From: Liolophura sinensis
Taxonomy: Eukaryota; Mollusca; Polyplacophora; Chitonida; Chitonidae
Reading direction: 5' to 3'
Assembly (NCBI RefSeq): GCF_032854445.1
Contig: NC_088301.1
Span: 19,215,808 to 19,279,807 of the forward strand
DNA: 64,000 nt
Shown: positions 23,651-37,030 of the stretch, one piece after another
Layout: the number at the start of each line of letters is the position of its first letter
How positions within the stretch are numbered: the stretch's first letter is position 1
Notes under the pieces: generated by a model
What the model was told of the DNA's origin: nothing
Database searches by the model: none
What the model saw: only the letters and a program-made list of their open reading frames with translations
Made by a program: the position numbers and the translations under genes

Positions 23651-23955
23651 TGTTGAATTTTACCTAACACTGTTTTGATTCCCTATGACATATCAACTCG
23701 CCTGAAAATAAAACTTGAATAAACAGCTCTCAGTTCGACACCGATTAACTTTTGTCAATAAGCTTTTTCTTGCCATTGCTATCTTGCAGATGTGTTTTTT
23801 CCCAATTATTGCGAGAATAGGCTAAGGCCGAGAAACATGTATTAAATAATGTTGCCGTCATTTGGAGCGCCACGGCCAGTCTCATCGCAATTGACAGCAC
23901 AGCTTTCTAGATAAGTCGTTCATCGAGGTCAATCCGGTACCTTTTGTACATGAAA

Positions 23956-24066
23956 TTGATTGATTCATTTGTGTTTAGCACCCGCTTAAGAAATACATAA
24001 AACGGCGGTCAGATTGAGCGGTGAACATTACCACAGTGCTCGAAGTAAACCACCGGCCTTTACGGG
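23956..24066 (-). repeat. SINE-A variant copy, 3' part
   Basis: The tail (ttgattgattcatttgtgtt, then agcacccgcttaagaa) is followed by a decayed acgacggcggtcagc block and the variant aagtaaaccaccggcctt block. No head. Confidence 0.6.
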
Positions 24067-24214
24067 GGAACATTAACATCAGTGTAAAGTCTATATGTGT
24101 GTGCAATATTGGTGAAAGCAAAGTTATCTCCAACGAGCCCTACGAGCTGTCCACCACTTATTGTCAGCAAGGCAAGCGGAGACGGGGAGAATCTCCGAAA
24201 TTCCTCTTCATTTC

Positions 24215-24400
24215 ATTTTCATTTGATTGGCGTTTAAAGCCCAGCTCAAGAATTTTTCACTTACGGACATGTTTATGGATGGAAGAAATCGAAGTCAAAA
24301 ATTCCCAACCCACCGATTTGGTTTATTCGTCAATTTCATTGTCGTTCAACGCAGTACTGAGGAATGGTTCATGGCGGTCATGTTGATGAGTTGAGAAATC
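24215..24400 (-). repeat. two decayed SINE-tail pieces
   Basis: At 24215-24275 tcatttgattggcgtttaaa then gctcaagaatttttcactta matches the SINE-A tail. A second tail-like run (gtcgttcaacgcagtactga) follows at 24340-24365. Neither has a head. Confidence 0.5.
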
Positions 24401-25896
24401 CACCAAGTAGGCCAACCTAAAAAAGTAAAGACTCGACAGAAGTTCTTAAAGAAAGAACGCGTCCTGTGATTCATTCAATACGTACATGTATATGCTAGCT
24501 CTACGTGAGTCGTTATGACAACCTGGGCGATGTAGCGTCCATTTAGGTTAGGTGATGACTTCCCTGCTTCTTCATGACGTCAAACTCACACGGTTCAACT
24601 TACACAATTACACACTTTCCCCGGTGAAAATTCGCGAGATCAGGTTTTACGGCGAGATTTGCATGTTATCAGTCAAACTTTACCTTGAGAAGCGGGATTT
24701 TGCAATACATGAATTGCCTCCACCTTAGTCAAAAGTCGCTCCCTTCGAAAAAATTCAGAGTTTCTAAACAACGTTGCTGACGCTAAATTATTCATCTTAT
24801 CCTCTTCCTTTAGCTACATTCCAGCACGTATAGTCCTTCTCTCCTCGTGTACAGTCTTATTTCTCACTTGTTGGTCCATTGTCAACGATATTTTGATGAA
24901 CAAAGTCTCCCACACCTCTTCTCGCTTTCACACTTTCACTCTTACCGGGATGGCCGCAAATGTCTACGTACGAACTGCCTACGTCACACGCGTCGTAGAA
25001 ATTGCCCCGAGAACATCCGGGCAAAAAGCGCTGTGACTACTGAAGCGTAACAAAATCACCACCAACAACTCCAAGAAAGATAAAGCGGGGAAGGCTTTAG
25101 ATGGGGAGATAAGGCCTATATGTGCTCGAATATAGCGAAAACAAGAGGATCAGGTGGGTAATTTAGCGTCAGAAACGTTGTTCCGAAATGGAACGACAAC
25201 TGACTATAACTGCAGCATGCCGTCAGGCCTAGATCTGGTGCAAGTTCTAGTCAGAAAATTTGGACTTCCTCCCGCTATCTAGCCAGACCGCTTTCCTAGG
25301 TGTTACGTAATTATATCCTGACTTGTAAATGGATGTAACATTGTAACACTTGTCATGCTGTGAGTAGTGTGTTTTCTGATTCCACGCTACCTCACCTCTT
25401 TCCTATACACGAAGACAATAACAGATACCCGGCCCACAAGCAGCCCTATGGGATCCTGGGGAATGATGAGTGTGACTCACACAATCCTCTCGGTCAGTTC
25501 TCATGTTGCCAGCGTGCATGTGGCTTGAAGCAGTCGCAGAAGTCCAGTGTTGACAGTTACCGTGATCAGCATTATACCACCAACCCGAAAATACATCGAT
25601 CTGGTCAAATAACAGCGGAAATGTAGATGTAAAGTTCCCTACCAACTTAATCCGTAATGACCAGCGTTACGTTAAACAATACTGACCCCACCGAACTTTA
25701 AAGAACTTTCATTCCCCATATGCCGATCTATTTCGGAACGGATATGTATCGTTTGAGTGTATCCGGTTCGGTGTTTGCGGGAACCTTACATGTGTAAGGG
25801 GTGACAAGTGTATAAGTAAGTGATATCACCTGGTGTATAATTATGAAAACTGATAAATAAACAATCTTGTCCATATCTTTCTTTATGGTAGACAAC
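24401..25896. other. unannotated spacer
   Basis: Open frames overlap on both strands at 25360-25645 (about 80-90 codons each) in a GC-richer patch. Neither translation is recognised and no splice tract stands out. Confidence 0.35.
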
Positions 25897-26024
25897 TTCA
25901 GCCAGTCAATCAATTCACCAGTTGATCAGTCAACAGATCAATCAGTCAATGAATCAATCTCCCAAGCGGTTAATAGTTCATAGAATAAATGAATGATTCA
26001 GTGAATGAATGAATCAACCAACCA
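25897..26024. repeat. decayed tetranucleotide repeat
   Basis: Imperfect caat, cagt and gaatgaat runs, similar in flavour to the left end of the array at 3626. Confidence 0.6.
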
Positions 26025-26266
26025 TCCCGCCCAACCATGAACCAAGCTAAAAATACAGCTGTCACACAAGGAACCAACAAATAGTAGGACTAATATTTGG
26101 AGATGGAGAAAATTGTTTATTTGTTAGAGAGTGTGTTTGTTTTATAAGGGTTTAAGGTCGCTTTGAACATCGTTTCGATCAAATCACGATGCTGTCACCT
26201 GTTGGGCTTGCATTAAATCTGTAGTTTATGACCCATGAACAAAAGCGCTGAATTCATGATACGTAT

Positions 26267-26285
26267 CCCCCCCCCTCCCCACCCC
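26267..26285 (-). other. C-rich tract, G-quadruplex-capable on minus strand
   Basis: Nine C, a T, four C, an A and four C. The minus strand has G runs able to form a quadruplex. Confidence 0.5.
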
Positions 26286-26829
26286 TTGGCTACTTCCTAT
26301 AGACTTTCATTATCTGTATTAAATATTAACCACAATTTTTTGTGTGAAAAATCTACGTCCATTAATGTTGCAATACCATTCAGTTCTAGTTCATGGACGG
26401 ACATCGTTCTCCGCTAAACTCACCGTTTGCGATTAAGATCATATATACATATATTTACCTGGTTCTTTTTTTCCCAACTGTTACTCAGCAGTCACTGGGA
26501 TACATTTTGTAACCATTCCTAACACTCTCTAAACATAAGTTGTCTCTACCCTAGTGTCTGTGACCCCTGCCTTCTCTGCCTTTCTCTGCTGATAACCCCA
26601 GAGTCGTTGCTGTATGTGGGACACCAGTGAGCTTGTTTTCTTGTCATCGCAAGCATATTTACGTCACGAAGCCAACCTGAGCTTCTATCTATTACCTTCT
26701 ACACATCCGTCCTTGGCTTACATCTCGATAACCATAAGGCTTAGGCTATAAATAGTAATCTTGCAGTAAACAGCTTAGTTCGTGCGAAATTGCCTCGCGA
26801 ACAAACGCTGCAGAGGACAAATCAGAACA
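26286..26829. other. unannotated spacer
   Basis: Nothing recognised. Confidence 0.4.
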
Positions 26830-26869
26830 ATATAGAAGGCTATACAGCATGGAGAGTAAAACCAGAGCA
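26830..26869 (+). repeat. dispersed satellite-like fragment (block A)
   Basis: aatatagaaggctatacagc followed by gagagtaaaaccagagc matches block A at 59449-59490 and 47739-47780. No further blocks follow. Confidence 0.5.
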
Positions 26870-28559
26870 AGGAGAATATGGCTCTTCAACAAAATGGCGA
26901 CTGTTAAATCCATCGCAAATCAACAGTTTCTCATTCAATAACCACTGGTACACGGCAGAAAAGCACTTCATGGTAAAAAAAGGCATGGGGCATTTACTAA
27001 ATTGACCCACTGTATACGTTTTGTGTTTCGTGCTCCTTGAATGGTACAACTACTAACCAGGTAACAATCACACATGCGTTGATGATGCGTTAGACTGGAG
27101 TACTGGGGCATACAGAATTCCATCCGGATTTCTGATTATATGGGTGCTCGAACAGAACAAAAACGCTGATACCTGCTAATTGGTTTATTTCTAATTACAA
27201 TGTTTATTGTCTGAGCATGTCATATGTGTAAGTGTTTGTTTCAATAGTTGAATGGAATCAGTTTTTCATCTAACGCCACTTCGAAGACACAAGACAGGAC
27301 GACACAAATGTAGCAGACTGACATCGTTTAACCCACTAGGACACTTTTCCTGTCTCATTATGCAGAGCGCCATTCGAGGTATTATTTATATTTTAAGGCT
27401 TCATTAAAGTACGGCTCAATTCTGGTTTGCGTCAGGCACCGCCAATTTCGAAGCCATACAGTACTCAATTCTAATGAAGCTAACATACTGAGCACGACAC
27501 TAACTTTCTCGAAATTCTCCTACATACATATCCTAAGGTAACACCTGGAAAGTGTGCACTTTAGGTGGGATAAAGTCATATTGAGATGACTTGTATAAGC
27601 ATCTGTTGACCTTCGGCTTAAGAGCTTTGGTATTAGGAAACACGAGACACCGAGACCGGCCACGGAGTCGACATTGGCTGACGGGACGATGGCCCTCTTT
27701 GACTACGGTCAGAATGGCCGTTACGTTTCCTCCGCGAGGTAAGGCCAGGGGGTAATTGAACTCTAGGATTACTGTCTTCTCCATTACCTGATGGGAACGG
27801 ACTCTTAGGAGTAGTTCATCTAATTGAGACGCAGGGATAAGACAAGATTAGCCAGGCGTTCTGAAGGAGAGGGGAGAGGGCGAGTCCTTATCCCACCACT
27901 CTGTTGGCTTGCCTGTGGCCTGACCTCGCCAGATACAGGTGGCCCCGGCTCCAGGGATCTACTTGAGACATCTGAGCTGGTGAAGACGCTCAACCGACCA
28001 GAAGAAAAAAGCCTCTCTGTGTTGAAATGTCCAGCCAATATTACAAAGAAGGCTTGTTATCAAACAAGGCTTCAGGGACTGAACGATTAGATCTCCGAAT
28101 TTGGAGTTTGGGCTCACCTATAATACAGACTCAACAAGATGTCAGCTTATCACCATGCTCTGCAATATATGACAGTTTGTTGTCAAACACAGCAAAAGAG
28201 AAGTTCATATATGCTAAATATGAACCGTACAAAAAAACATTGCGAGTTGAATTTCACAAAAATTTTCCATTTCATAAGCTGAGTAGTTAAATAAAAGTTA
28301 GAAAACTGCAGACAAAATACTCTTTAGAACTGCCCAAGATGTAGTAACGACACTGTCGATATCACAGTCAAAAGCACACAATACAAAATCAATTTCCAAA
28401 CGACAAACCATTATTTCCAAGGGTTAAAGATAAACGGATTGAAGTGCGTCAGAGACCGGGCTTCAACCGTTCCCGTAAACACCCTGTTAGGCCATGTTAT
28501 TCAACACCATAGGTCTCTATTCATTAAACATAATATACATATATTATCCCGAAGACCAT
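26870..28559. other. spacer with a GC-richer segment
   Basis: The segment 27650-28080 is GC-richer, with short open frames on both strands (for example minus 27533-27784 and 27820-28038) that are not recognised. It also holds gataag, taattg and a caggtg E-box, which would fit either an exon or a regulatory element. Confidence 0.3.
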
Positions 28560-28700
28560 GGGCCGCTTTCACAAAACTTCGCAAGTTTTCGTAACTTTTC
28601 TCTTAAATGACGTTGCCTTATGGGACTATAAGGTAGACAACGTCTTTACGACAAATGTTACCAGGCATATGATTTACGAAGTTTTGTGAAAATGGCCCCC
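28560..28700. mobile_element. foldback MITE (gggccgctttcacaaaac type)
   Basis: The left end reads gggccgctttcacaaaactt and the right end, reversed, gggggccattttcacaaaac, so the 141-bp element can fold into a hairpin. An inner inverted pair (gttgccttatg and ataaggtagacaac) supports this. It has no coding capacity. Related ends occur at 34498, 40565 and 46575. Confidence 0.8.
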
Positions 28701-29070
28701 GGACGCTGTACGATATTTGACATATATATTTCGATTAGGAGTACTATTTACATAGTTCAGTAGGAAACTTTGAAGGAAGTCATTTGATGCGGAATCCTTG
28801 ACGGTTTGCCCACGGAAGCTGAATTGAACATGCAACCTCATTGGTTAAGGACCGTCTTCCTCATCCGCGTAACATTAGAAGAAACGGGACAGAGCTCCTA
28901 GAAACCATCGCATTTCACACAGCAACATGGAAACTTTTAATCCTTTCGCGGCAGATGACGATCAAGAAAATAGTTGACAAAAATACAAATTTAACCTTCC
29001 AAATGATTGACTGGACAGGGGGTTGATGAGATGTAACATTTCTACCTCATGGAGAAATTATTTTCTGATA
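28701..29070. other. unannotated spacer
   Basis: Nothing recognised. Confidence 0.4.
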
Positions 29071-29434
<364 letters not shown>

Positions 29435-31010
29435 TAGTTCCCTCGAAAATTTTGGTACTATTATACTTGCATATAGAAACCTCATCTCGGCGTAATTGTT
29501 TCTGAAGTATAGACTCACACGCGGATTCTTTTACAAGTTAGGCCGATATGTGGCACGTGGCAAGTGTAGACACTTAGCAACCAAATGAATCGTAACTTGA
29601 CTGTTTCAAGACGATGTTTCATGACAGATGTTTACGTAATCTGTCATGAGATAGGATATACTTCAGTAATATTTCGTGTATAAAAAGAGGAACGTAAATA
29701 TTTGGCGGTTACTCCAATGTTCTCAGTATTCTCGTGTTTCCTGTAATCTCTACATTAATGTTTCTGCTGTAGTGCTTTGCACGAAATTATCTGACATATA
29801 CTCTCGATGTTTCCCCATGAGCTGGGGAAGTGCGAAACGCGATCTTTATTATCTGCCTATCAAGCACCTGCACATAACTTGCTGTTGGCCTGAAACATCG
29901 TGCTTTGCATTTTTCTAAGTCTGCATCGTGTTACTTTCTAACTGAATGGAAATTAATCCAATTTTTGACGTTTGATCATCGGTGAATGTGACAGGATTGA
30001 ATTAGAGCCACGAATCCGTCTTCCCCTTTGCGCCGCACGTGGGGCAGCACCTGCACGTCTCTTCATCAACCACACAGTCGAGGTGCCTGTGTCAAATCTC
30101 GCTTCTCCTCCGCTAAATGACGTTATATCGACGACTCAATCCTTAATTGACTTGATTTGTTGTCTGAAGCGATCAAAGCACACTTTTTCCGCTCAGTAAT
30201 TTGTAATTCCTGCTCAAAGCGGAGAAAAACCGTAGCCAGTGTCAGCGAGCGGGAGACACTGCCCTCCCATGTCACGCGATATAATACGTGGATGATTTCA
30301 CACGTGGTTAAGTGTGCCAGAAATCAGCGACGCCATTAGCAGCCATATGTAACTGCATGGCTCTCCGTCATCATACCACTGTTCACCATTACAACACACC
30401 CAGAGAAACTCGGACAATCTCCGTGGAAGACAGCGGAGAAGATATTTCACAAGCAGGAAGCAGAACAAAACCCTTACTCGCCACGCTAGAAAAAAATTAC
30501 AGTCATCAAATTTGACCTTTAAGTACAAAAGAACTGCGACCGCAAACCCTATTGTCCTACCAATAACACTGCCTGAAACCGGCATTTGGAGGGAACAGCG
30601 GTTCTCCGGTATACAAAAGGTTAGACGACGGATGAGCGCAATCGTGCATTCAGAACGATTTGAATCCCACACAAAATAACATGTTTATGTATTTTCCGAT
30701 CGAGCCGAAAATTATATACCTAAGACGAATATATCTACCATGAGGAAACAAGGATGTGGGCGAAAATGAAAGACCGCCGGTAAGAAATCAAAACTCTTGC
30801 AAGGTTCATTTTTCTCCTCAGATGCATGGAGACCGAAGGCGTCTGTTTCAGGCAAATATGATGTCCTACATAGAGTCAGTCTTCATCTCACTTACGAAAC
30901 AGTTTAGCCCGCCTTACCAGAATGAACTCCCCTTTCCACTGTATGTGCATGAGTAGCGACAAACCACAATGTCGTTTGACCAGAACGTTGCTTCTTTGTG
31001 TGCTGGGGAT
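29435..31010. other. unannotated spacer
   Basis: A 124-codon minus-strand frame at 30298-30672 is hydrophobic in part but unrecognised. An acceptor-like ttttctcctcag at about 30810-30821 precedes a 45-codon frame ending at 30956, a weak exon possibility. Confidence 0.35.
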
Positions 31011-31181
31011 TCCTCTATACGACACACAATGTGGGGAAGTGTCTAGTGGGGAATGGCACAACGTGGGGTAGCGCCAACTGCTGAATTGCAGAACGTCGGA
31101 TATCGTCTACTGTGCAATTGTAGATCAGGTAGCGCCTACTGGGCAATTGCAGAACGTCGGGTAGCGTTTACTGTGGCACTG
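31011..31181. repeat. short tandem repeat, unit about 35 bp
   Basis: The phrase gcagaacgtcgg(g/a)ta followed by gcg, then tactg and gcaatt, recurs four to five times with substitutions (for example at 31087 and 31149). Confidence 0.75.
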
Positions 31182-31691
31182 CTTTAAATAACAGTAGCTA
31201 ATTTCAGATTCCAGGACGTGGTTTAAAATGTGGGCATATTTTCGTAAAACTAAAGTCTTATACAGTATATAGAACTTCAATACTACTAAATCTAACAGTT
31301 CTGATAGTGGTGGAGGAGAAAAGGCAAGTATATTGTATATTGTAAGGCTAACACTTGAAACTTCTCAAAATGCTTGCAAATCTGAAAATATCGTATGTCA
31401 CTATCGTGTAAGACTTTTATAGGTTTTCAGCTGCATAAATGTTAAAAATCTTGTAATCTAGTTATGAAAATGTTGTTTCTCACATTTTTACGGCATTTTC
31501 AAGTAACGCGCTGTATCATTTAAACACTAACATTTCAACATTTTAATATTGCTGTTTTATTAGCAGAGCATGCTACTTTTTGGTAAAAATGATTATCTGT
31601 CTTTTTATTTTACGGAAACTGCTATATTAGGTCGATTCTGACATAGTTGGGCATGCTCATAGAAATCATAAACTCATGTTATATTTTCTTA
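31182..31691. other. unannotated spacer
   Basis: AT-rich. Nothing recognised. Confidence 0.4.
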
Positions 31692-31706
31692 TCAAAACTG
31701 TTAAAT

Positions 31707-31951
31707 TTACTTATTTATTTGATTGGTGTTTTACAGCGTACTCAAAAATATTTCACTTATACGACGGCGGCCAGCATTATGGTGAGAGGAAACCAGGCAG
31801 TGCCCAGGGAAACCCACGATCATCCACAGGTTTCTGCAGACCTTCTCACTTACGGCCGAAGAGGAAGCTGGACTTGAATTCACAGTGACCGCATTGGTGA
31901 CTGGATCATTGCATCGTGCTGGCGTGCTTACCCTCTCGGTCACGGAAGCCC
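31707..31951 (-). repeat. SINE-A copy, full length, with diverged target-site duplication
   Basis: The tail (ttatttatttgattggtgtt) is at the left and the head (reverse complement gggcttccgtgaccgag) at the right. All central blocks are present. Direct repeats flank it: tcaaaactgttaaat at 31692-31706 and tcaaatctgtgaaat at 31952-31966, matching at 13 of 15 positions. Confidence 0.9.
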
Positions 31952-31966
31952 TCAAATCTGTGAAAT

Positions 31967-32639
31967 GAATCTTGTCCACATGCGCGATTTCTAACAATAC
32001 AAGTCGCCAGGTTATCCCACATTTTATTTATGAAATCTTGAACAATAAAGTGTTAAGTGCATGGCACCAAACGTTAGCTATTTAGACACATTTCAAAAAG
32101 ACGAAGATAAATTAGACACGAAATTACAATAAAGCAATTAAGTCGCCACGCCTTAAACTAACATAGATCAATGGCTGGTAATGGAGATATGGAGGCCGGA
32201 TGTCAGACTAGGCCTTGGGACATGCGCTAATGCACTTCCGGTGATAAACAAGGTCAACATTATCGCTCTTGTGGTGAGGCAGGAACTAATATTTTCTTAT
32301 AAAATGGATGGACTATTTACACTTTGTATCATGTCTCTATTTCAACTACATGTGTGTGTAGTATTGTTTATGCGTGTAATTGTACGTACCGACTTAGTTG
32401 GCCATGTTGGCGCTGTCAGTGTGCAATGTTGATGTCGGGTTCCGCCATGTTTTACCTACCCACAAATGGTAGTAAATCGGGAAAAGGAGATAATTTTAGG
32501 AGGAGGAGGCCGTGAGATTTAAATGTGAGCCATAGACTACGAGTGGAGCTTGAACCGTTAACTATAACCTTAAATGTAACAATTCCGAATTATATAGACA
32601 CATGTGGATTATAGGCATTGCATGATTCTGTGCAGGTAG
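31967..32639. other. unannotated spacer
   Basis: Two overlapping forward frames at 32181-32515 are unrecognised. Confidence 0.4.
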
Positions 32640-32779
32640 GTCTGTCAGCAACCTGCGGATGGTTGTGGGTTATCCTCTGGGCTCTGCTTGGTTTCCTCCA
32701 GCAAACAATATTCACCACCTTTGTATAATCGAAATATTCTTGAGTACAGCGTATAATACCAGTCAAATCAAATAGATAT
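32640..32779 (+). repeat. SINE-A copy, head missing
   Basis: Starts at the gtcagcaacctgcggatgg block and continues through a decayed cataatgctggcc region to gaaatattcttgagtacag and a (caaat) tail. Plus-strand orientation. Confidence 0.8.
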
Positions 32780-33714
32780 AAACAGACGCTAACTAAACTA
32801 ATATTTATTGCAGAAGTAACCTTGTTAATGAGTGAAACGGCTCTGTCTCGAACAATATGTCACCAATAAGGTAAATTTATGATTCAGTCTAAATGCTCAA
32901 TGGCTTCATTTATCACTTAGGACTAGCAGTTGGGCCACAGCTTTAAAATATACAAAACTGTTCGCGTCACATAAATTATGTATCCTGTGGCAATTCAGGC
33001 GACCAAATCACTGCATCTGGTAAATATACTTTTAACACCAGTGTTAGCACACGCCTCAAGCTAATGGATGACACTGTTAACAGAACTAAAGATAATACGC
33101 GCATGTCAAAGAGACATTAACCGGCTGGTCGCAAGCCTAGGAGCTTCATTATTATATACTGTTGGGTTAATCGTTACTGATAGATCCATGACGAGCAAAC
33201 CCAATAGAGCGGAAGACCCGTCCGACACCTGCCGAGTAAGAAGAAAAACAAAGTATGTCATAAACTGTAACAAGATATTCGCCCGAAAGAGTGAGAGTGT
33301 CGTCCATACCGGAACCGGAAGTGTGTGGTTGAAGGATTGTGCGTATACGTTACCAAGTTAAAGAATCTGGTGTGGAAATAGAATTAATGCTTCCTTTTTC
33401 TTTTGACATATTTCCAAAATTAAAAAATAAAAGCTAGAAGGCTTTATCGTGTTAAACCTTAATCGGAGAATTGACATTTTGCAGTTTAATGATAAAGCTT
33501 ATGAACAATTTAAATCAATTTTTTATACGCATACGTAAAGGAAGAACTGTTCAGAGAAAGATAGGAGACATACTGTGGCAGAGGTAAATGCTGGTCTTGG
33601 AGGATCTCATCAGGTTTATGTATGGGTTCAGGCAAGTACAAGGCTGTTCATGCAGGTAGATCCGACACCACACAGGTGCGCATCTCCACCACATTTATCT
33701 ACGTCCGCAGACAA
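32780..33714. other. unannotated spacer
   Basis: A 97-codon forward frame at 33068-33361 is unrecognised. Confidence 0.4.
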
Positions 33715-33738
33715 AATAATAATAATAATAATAATAAA
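33715..33738. repeat. (AAT)n microsatellite
   Basis: About seven to eight aat units. Confidence 0.9.
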
Positions 33739-33810
33739 CTGGGATTACATAGATACTACTGAGATACATATCTTGTTATCGACAACTTATATACTAGCAT
33801 GGTATACGAT

Positions 33811-33902
33811 TTGAACTGAACTCACAGCGACCGCATTGGTGAGAGACTCCTGCGTCATTAGGCTGCGCTAGCGCGCTAACCGACTGAGCCACGGAGGCCC
33901 CC
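33811..33902 (-). repeat. SINE-A tRNA-like head only
   Basis: The minus strand reads ggggcctccgtggctcag then ggttagcgcgctagcgcag, with the B-box-like gagttcagttcaaat region at the inner end. It is the best preserved head in the window but has no body. A tRNA finder may flag it. The long loop between the boxes and the loss of the 3' half argue for a SINE remnant. Confidence 0.75.
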
Positions 33903-34497
33903 AATGCCGTAAAGAACCGTGTTGTTAAGTACCATCAGGTTTAAACCTAAAACCTCTCTGTCCATTACTGTGTGGGCATCTTATCATACGGTATAGCTTT
34001 TTCTGTGTAGTTTTATATATAGAGTTTCAGTGTAGGATGTTTTTGGTGTATTTTACGACAGATAAACGTATTTTTGCTCATAATCTGTGATTAAGTCTTT
34101 TCAACAACAGGACCCAGGGATAGGTCTCGCGAAGCAGCGTAACATGCACCTGGGGCAACACACACTGGAGATATTCGTCACTATGATATAAGCGCTTCAC
34201 TCAGCTTTGCAACACATTTGTAATACAGGCGCCAGCTCATTAATAGACCTTTCCCAACTCCCGAGCAAGGACACCAAATTTACCAATCATGAGCGGTATT
34301 GTTGCAAAAAAAGGTCGACCAAATGTCCCACACATTGGTTACAAATGTTCAATCTTTCTATGACGTCATGGCGTAACAATTGCTTTCACCTGGATTGGAA
34401 TGAAATGTGAGATTGTCACTAAAAGGAGTAGTGGGACATCTGATGTGTTAGCTGTATTAAACTTAAGTTAGAGGTAGTCTCGTATTATTGTATTTTT
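33903..34497. other. unannotated spacer
   Basis: Nothing recognised. Confidence 0.4.
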
Positions 34498-34627
34498 CCG
34501 GGGTCTTATGAAGCGCACTTTTTTAAGTAAGCCCTTAATTACCATGCGAACGTATGTTGTAGAGATATAAAGTGGACTTAGCTAAGGGCTACTTAACACT
34601 AAATAGATCTACGCTTCACGAAACCGG
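34498..34627. mobile_element. foldback MITE, second copy
   Basis: The left end ccggggtcttatgaagcgca and the reversed right end ccggtttcgtgaagcgt are inverted repeats. An inner pair (taagcccttaatta and ctaagggctactta) is also inverted. The 130-bp element has no coding capacity and resembles 28560-28700 in size and terminal pattern. Confidence 0.65.
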
Positions 34628-37030
34628 CATCTGAACATATTTTTGCACTTGAACGCTTTCATTTTTTTTTATGCCACAAAAGTCTGAGTCAATTCTTAGC
34701 ATTACAATAAATTACAGGTCCTTGGGATGAGTCGCAACTTTAGCACAGTAAACAGTTTAAAATTAAGACTCAATCTGACTCTGACCAAAGTCGTCTGTTC
34801 TGAGGCTTTTGCTTTTAGTTAGGTATGAGGTATTTATCTAGGTACTGTGGTTTCTCCCAAGTTCGGTATTCTTCAGTACAAAACGGAATATAAAAAATAC
34901 ATATTGCCTTCCGATAAACTAATTATTCATAATATCACGTGATTCATAAAGTGTCCTTATAATGTGTGTCCATCTTCATTCAAGAAAATCACTGTTGTCT
35001 GTAGATCATACGGTAGAGCATAGACAGCCATTCCGCTGGATTAATATTTAATTACAAACAAAATTAACAGCCTAGATAGTATACATGTTCAACTGTCCAG
35101 TTCAATGTTCGGTGGAAACGAAAAACACATTTACGGGTTTCCTCATAAATAAGATAAGAAAACGAACGATGTCAGAAAAGAAGAGTTCCCCGGATGTTAG
35201 AGGCTTGTGCGCGGATGTACATATTACCATTAATAATGCACGTCGTTTCCACGTCTCCGCTCCAGCGCGAGGTAAAGACACTGCCATAAATCTCACCGCC
35301 TTGGAGCTTGTCTCAGGTGCCACCGTTTTCGTTCGGACCGGTAAAGACTCATGGTAAATTTCAACCAGTGGCATGTTAAACGCTGAAAGCAGCTGGACTT
35401 CCTAGTACGCTAGTTTATCCTTTATATAGCGCATCTGTCCACTTTTCGTGAAATTATGTTAGGAGACTCACGCAGTCTAAAAGTTCAATTCCATGCCTCG
35501 ACGTTTTGATCAATTTTAAATCGGAACATCTCTTAAGAGCAGATGATCGAATTTCATTTTAAGATTTGACGCTCGGGAATACATGAGTCCTCGGAGTTGC
35601 CGATTTATATCTTTAGGTTTTCAGAAATAGTTTATTAAGTGTAATACGTATGTGTCGATCACTATTGATTTTATTTGATTTTATTGTTGTTTAAATGAAG
35701 ACATATTCCTTAATTTTAGGTTAGGGATATAAGAATACGTTATTCTCATTCATATCTGTAACATAATAGAGAAAACCATTTGGGCTTTTGTCAAAATAAT
35801 TCATGTACCATAGGACTTTGGCAATTTGGGACAATGCTCCTCTGTAATGACTAAGACAACTAGAAATATTTATTAGTGCTATCAATCAGTCAGTCAAGAA
35901 ATCAGTGAATAACAAAACAGGCCAGTCAGTATCATATGTCTGTGGTAAAATAACCAGTGCTCCCAACGCTGTGGCTGGACACGAAACGGATGGTGTTTTC
36001 TGGAAAGCACATTAACACAGATAACTTGGCTATTTATCCTTCTCTTTAGAAAAAAATTACATTACGTTTGATCAGACGGAATTATTAATTTTCCACCAGT
36101 TCCAGATCCAATACCGGGGTAGGAATCGCCTCTTCAGTTGCCAATTGGCTACCGTCTATTGAGTTGAGAAACAAACTTTCTTGGAATTTGAGCGGCATCC
36201 AAATCTAGTTACAGTATGGAATAATGGACCAGTGTAGGTTTCTCTTCCAGATATCTTTGATGCCGCGACTGATTTGCGGGAGTCGATGGCGACTTGACAT
36301 TTACAAAAAAGACTTGCTAGGTTTCTGTACTCGCCGAAGCATGATAAATTCACCGGGGACTCTAACGTTACATCATTTTTCGGATCTCTTGTACGATCAC
36401 TCTTGAATTACCAATTCGGGTCGTGGAAAGTACTTGGTTTTTGCCCTTCCTGACAAACTCAAATTGATCACCGTTAATTTTTAACTTCCTGTCACGCACA
36501 CGATATCTGTGAGTTCTATGAGTCAGTGCCATTCCTGGTATATCTGATACATGACACTCACGTGCCAGTCATGTTTGCATTATTGGTATTACCGTGAAAG
36601 TCCCCATCTTTGTTTCTGTGTTGAGAGATGAGCATTAGTTGCAGCATTCGTCTGCAATTAACGTGTAATACTCTTACCATTTCCGTCATGTCTTACTTAT
36701 TTGGAATGTTGTTTATTTACTTAATTACTGATTTCTGCTTAATGCACACTCAAGGATTAGGTTGTTCACCTAAAACGCAAGTTACTGATGAACTCTCTCA
36801 CATGTGACGTACATATATGCACAAAACGTTGACGGGAGATAAAAGGCATTCGACGAACCTTAGAGTGTTCGAAAGGACACAAGGGCGTGGTGTAACGTTT
36901 TTTGTCGCCCAGATCCCACAATTAAGCAGCAAAACCTGGCGGCTAAAGCTGGAAAATTGTTTATGTGAAGCAGCACTGTAAATCTGTGGCAACAGGACAA
37001 GCCTCCTACATTAATGAGATGAGAGTACTG
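34628..37030. other. unannotated spacer
   Basis: Overlapping forward and reverse frames at 35085-35374 are unrecognised. An acceptor-like gtttctcttccag ends near 36249 before a short open frame. SINE-tail-like AT runs occur near 35665 and 36715. Confidence 0.35.

Noticed and set aside
23300-23656. 118-codon open frame
   Set aside because: It spans a 140-bp tandem duplication with indels and yields different residues in each unit after the first block.
33811-33902. tRNA gene on the minus strand
   Set aside because: Only the 5' part of a tRNA-like fold is present and the same sequence heads the SINE-A copies. The 3' acceptor half is missing.
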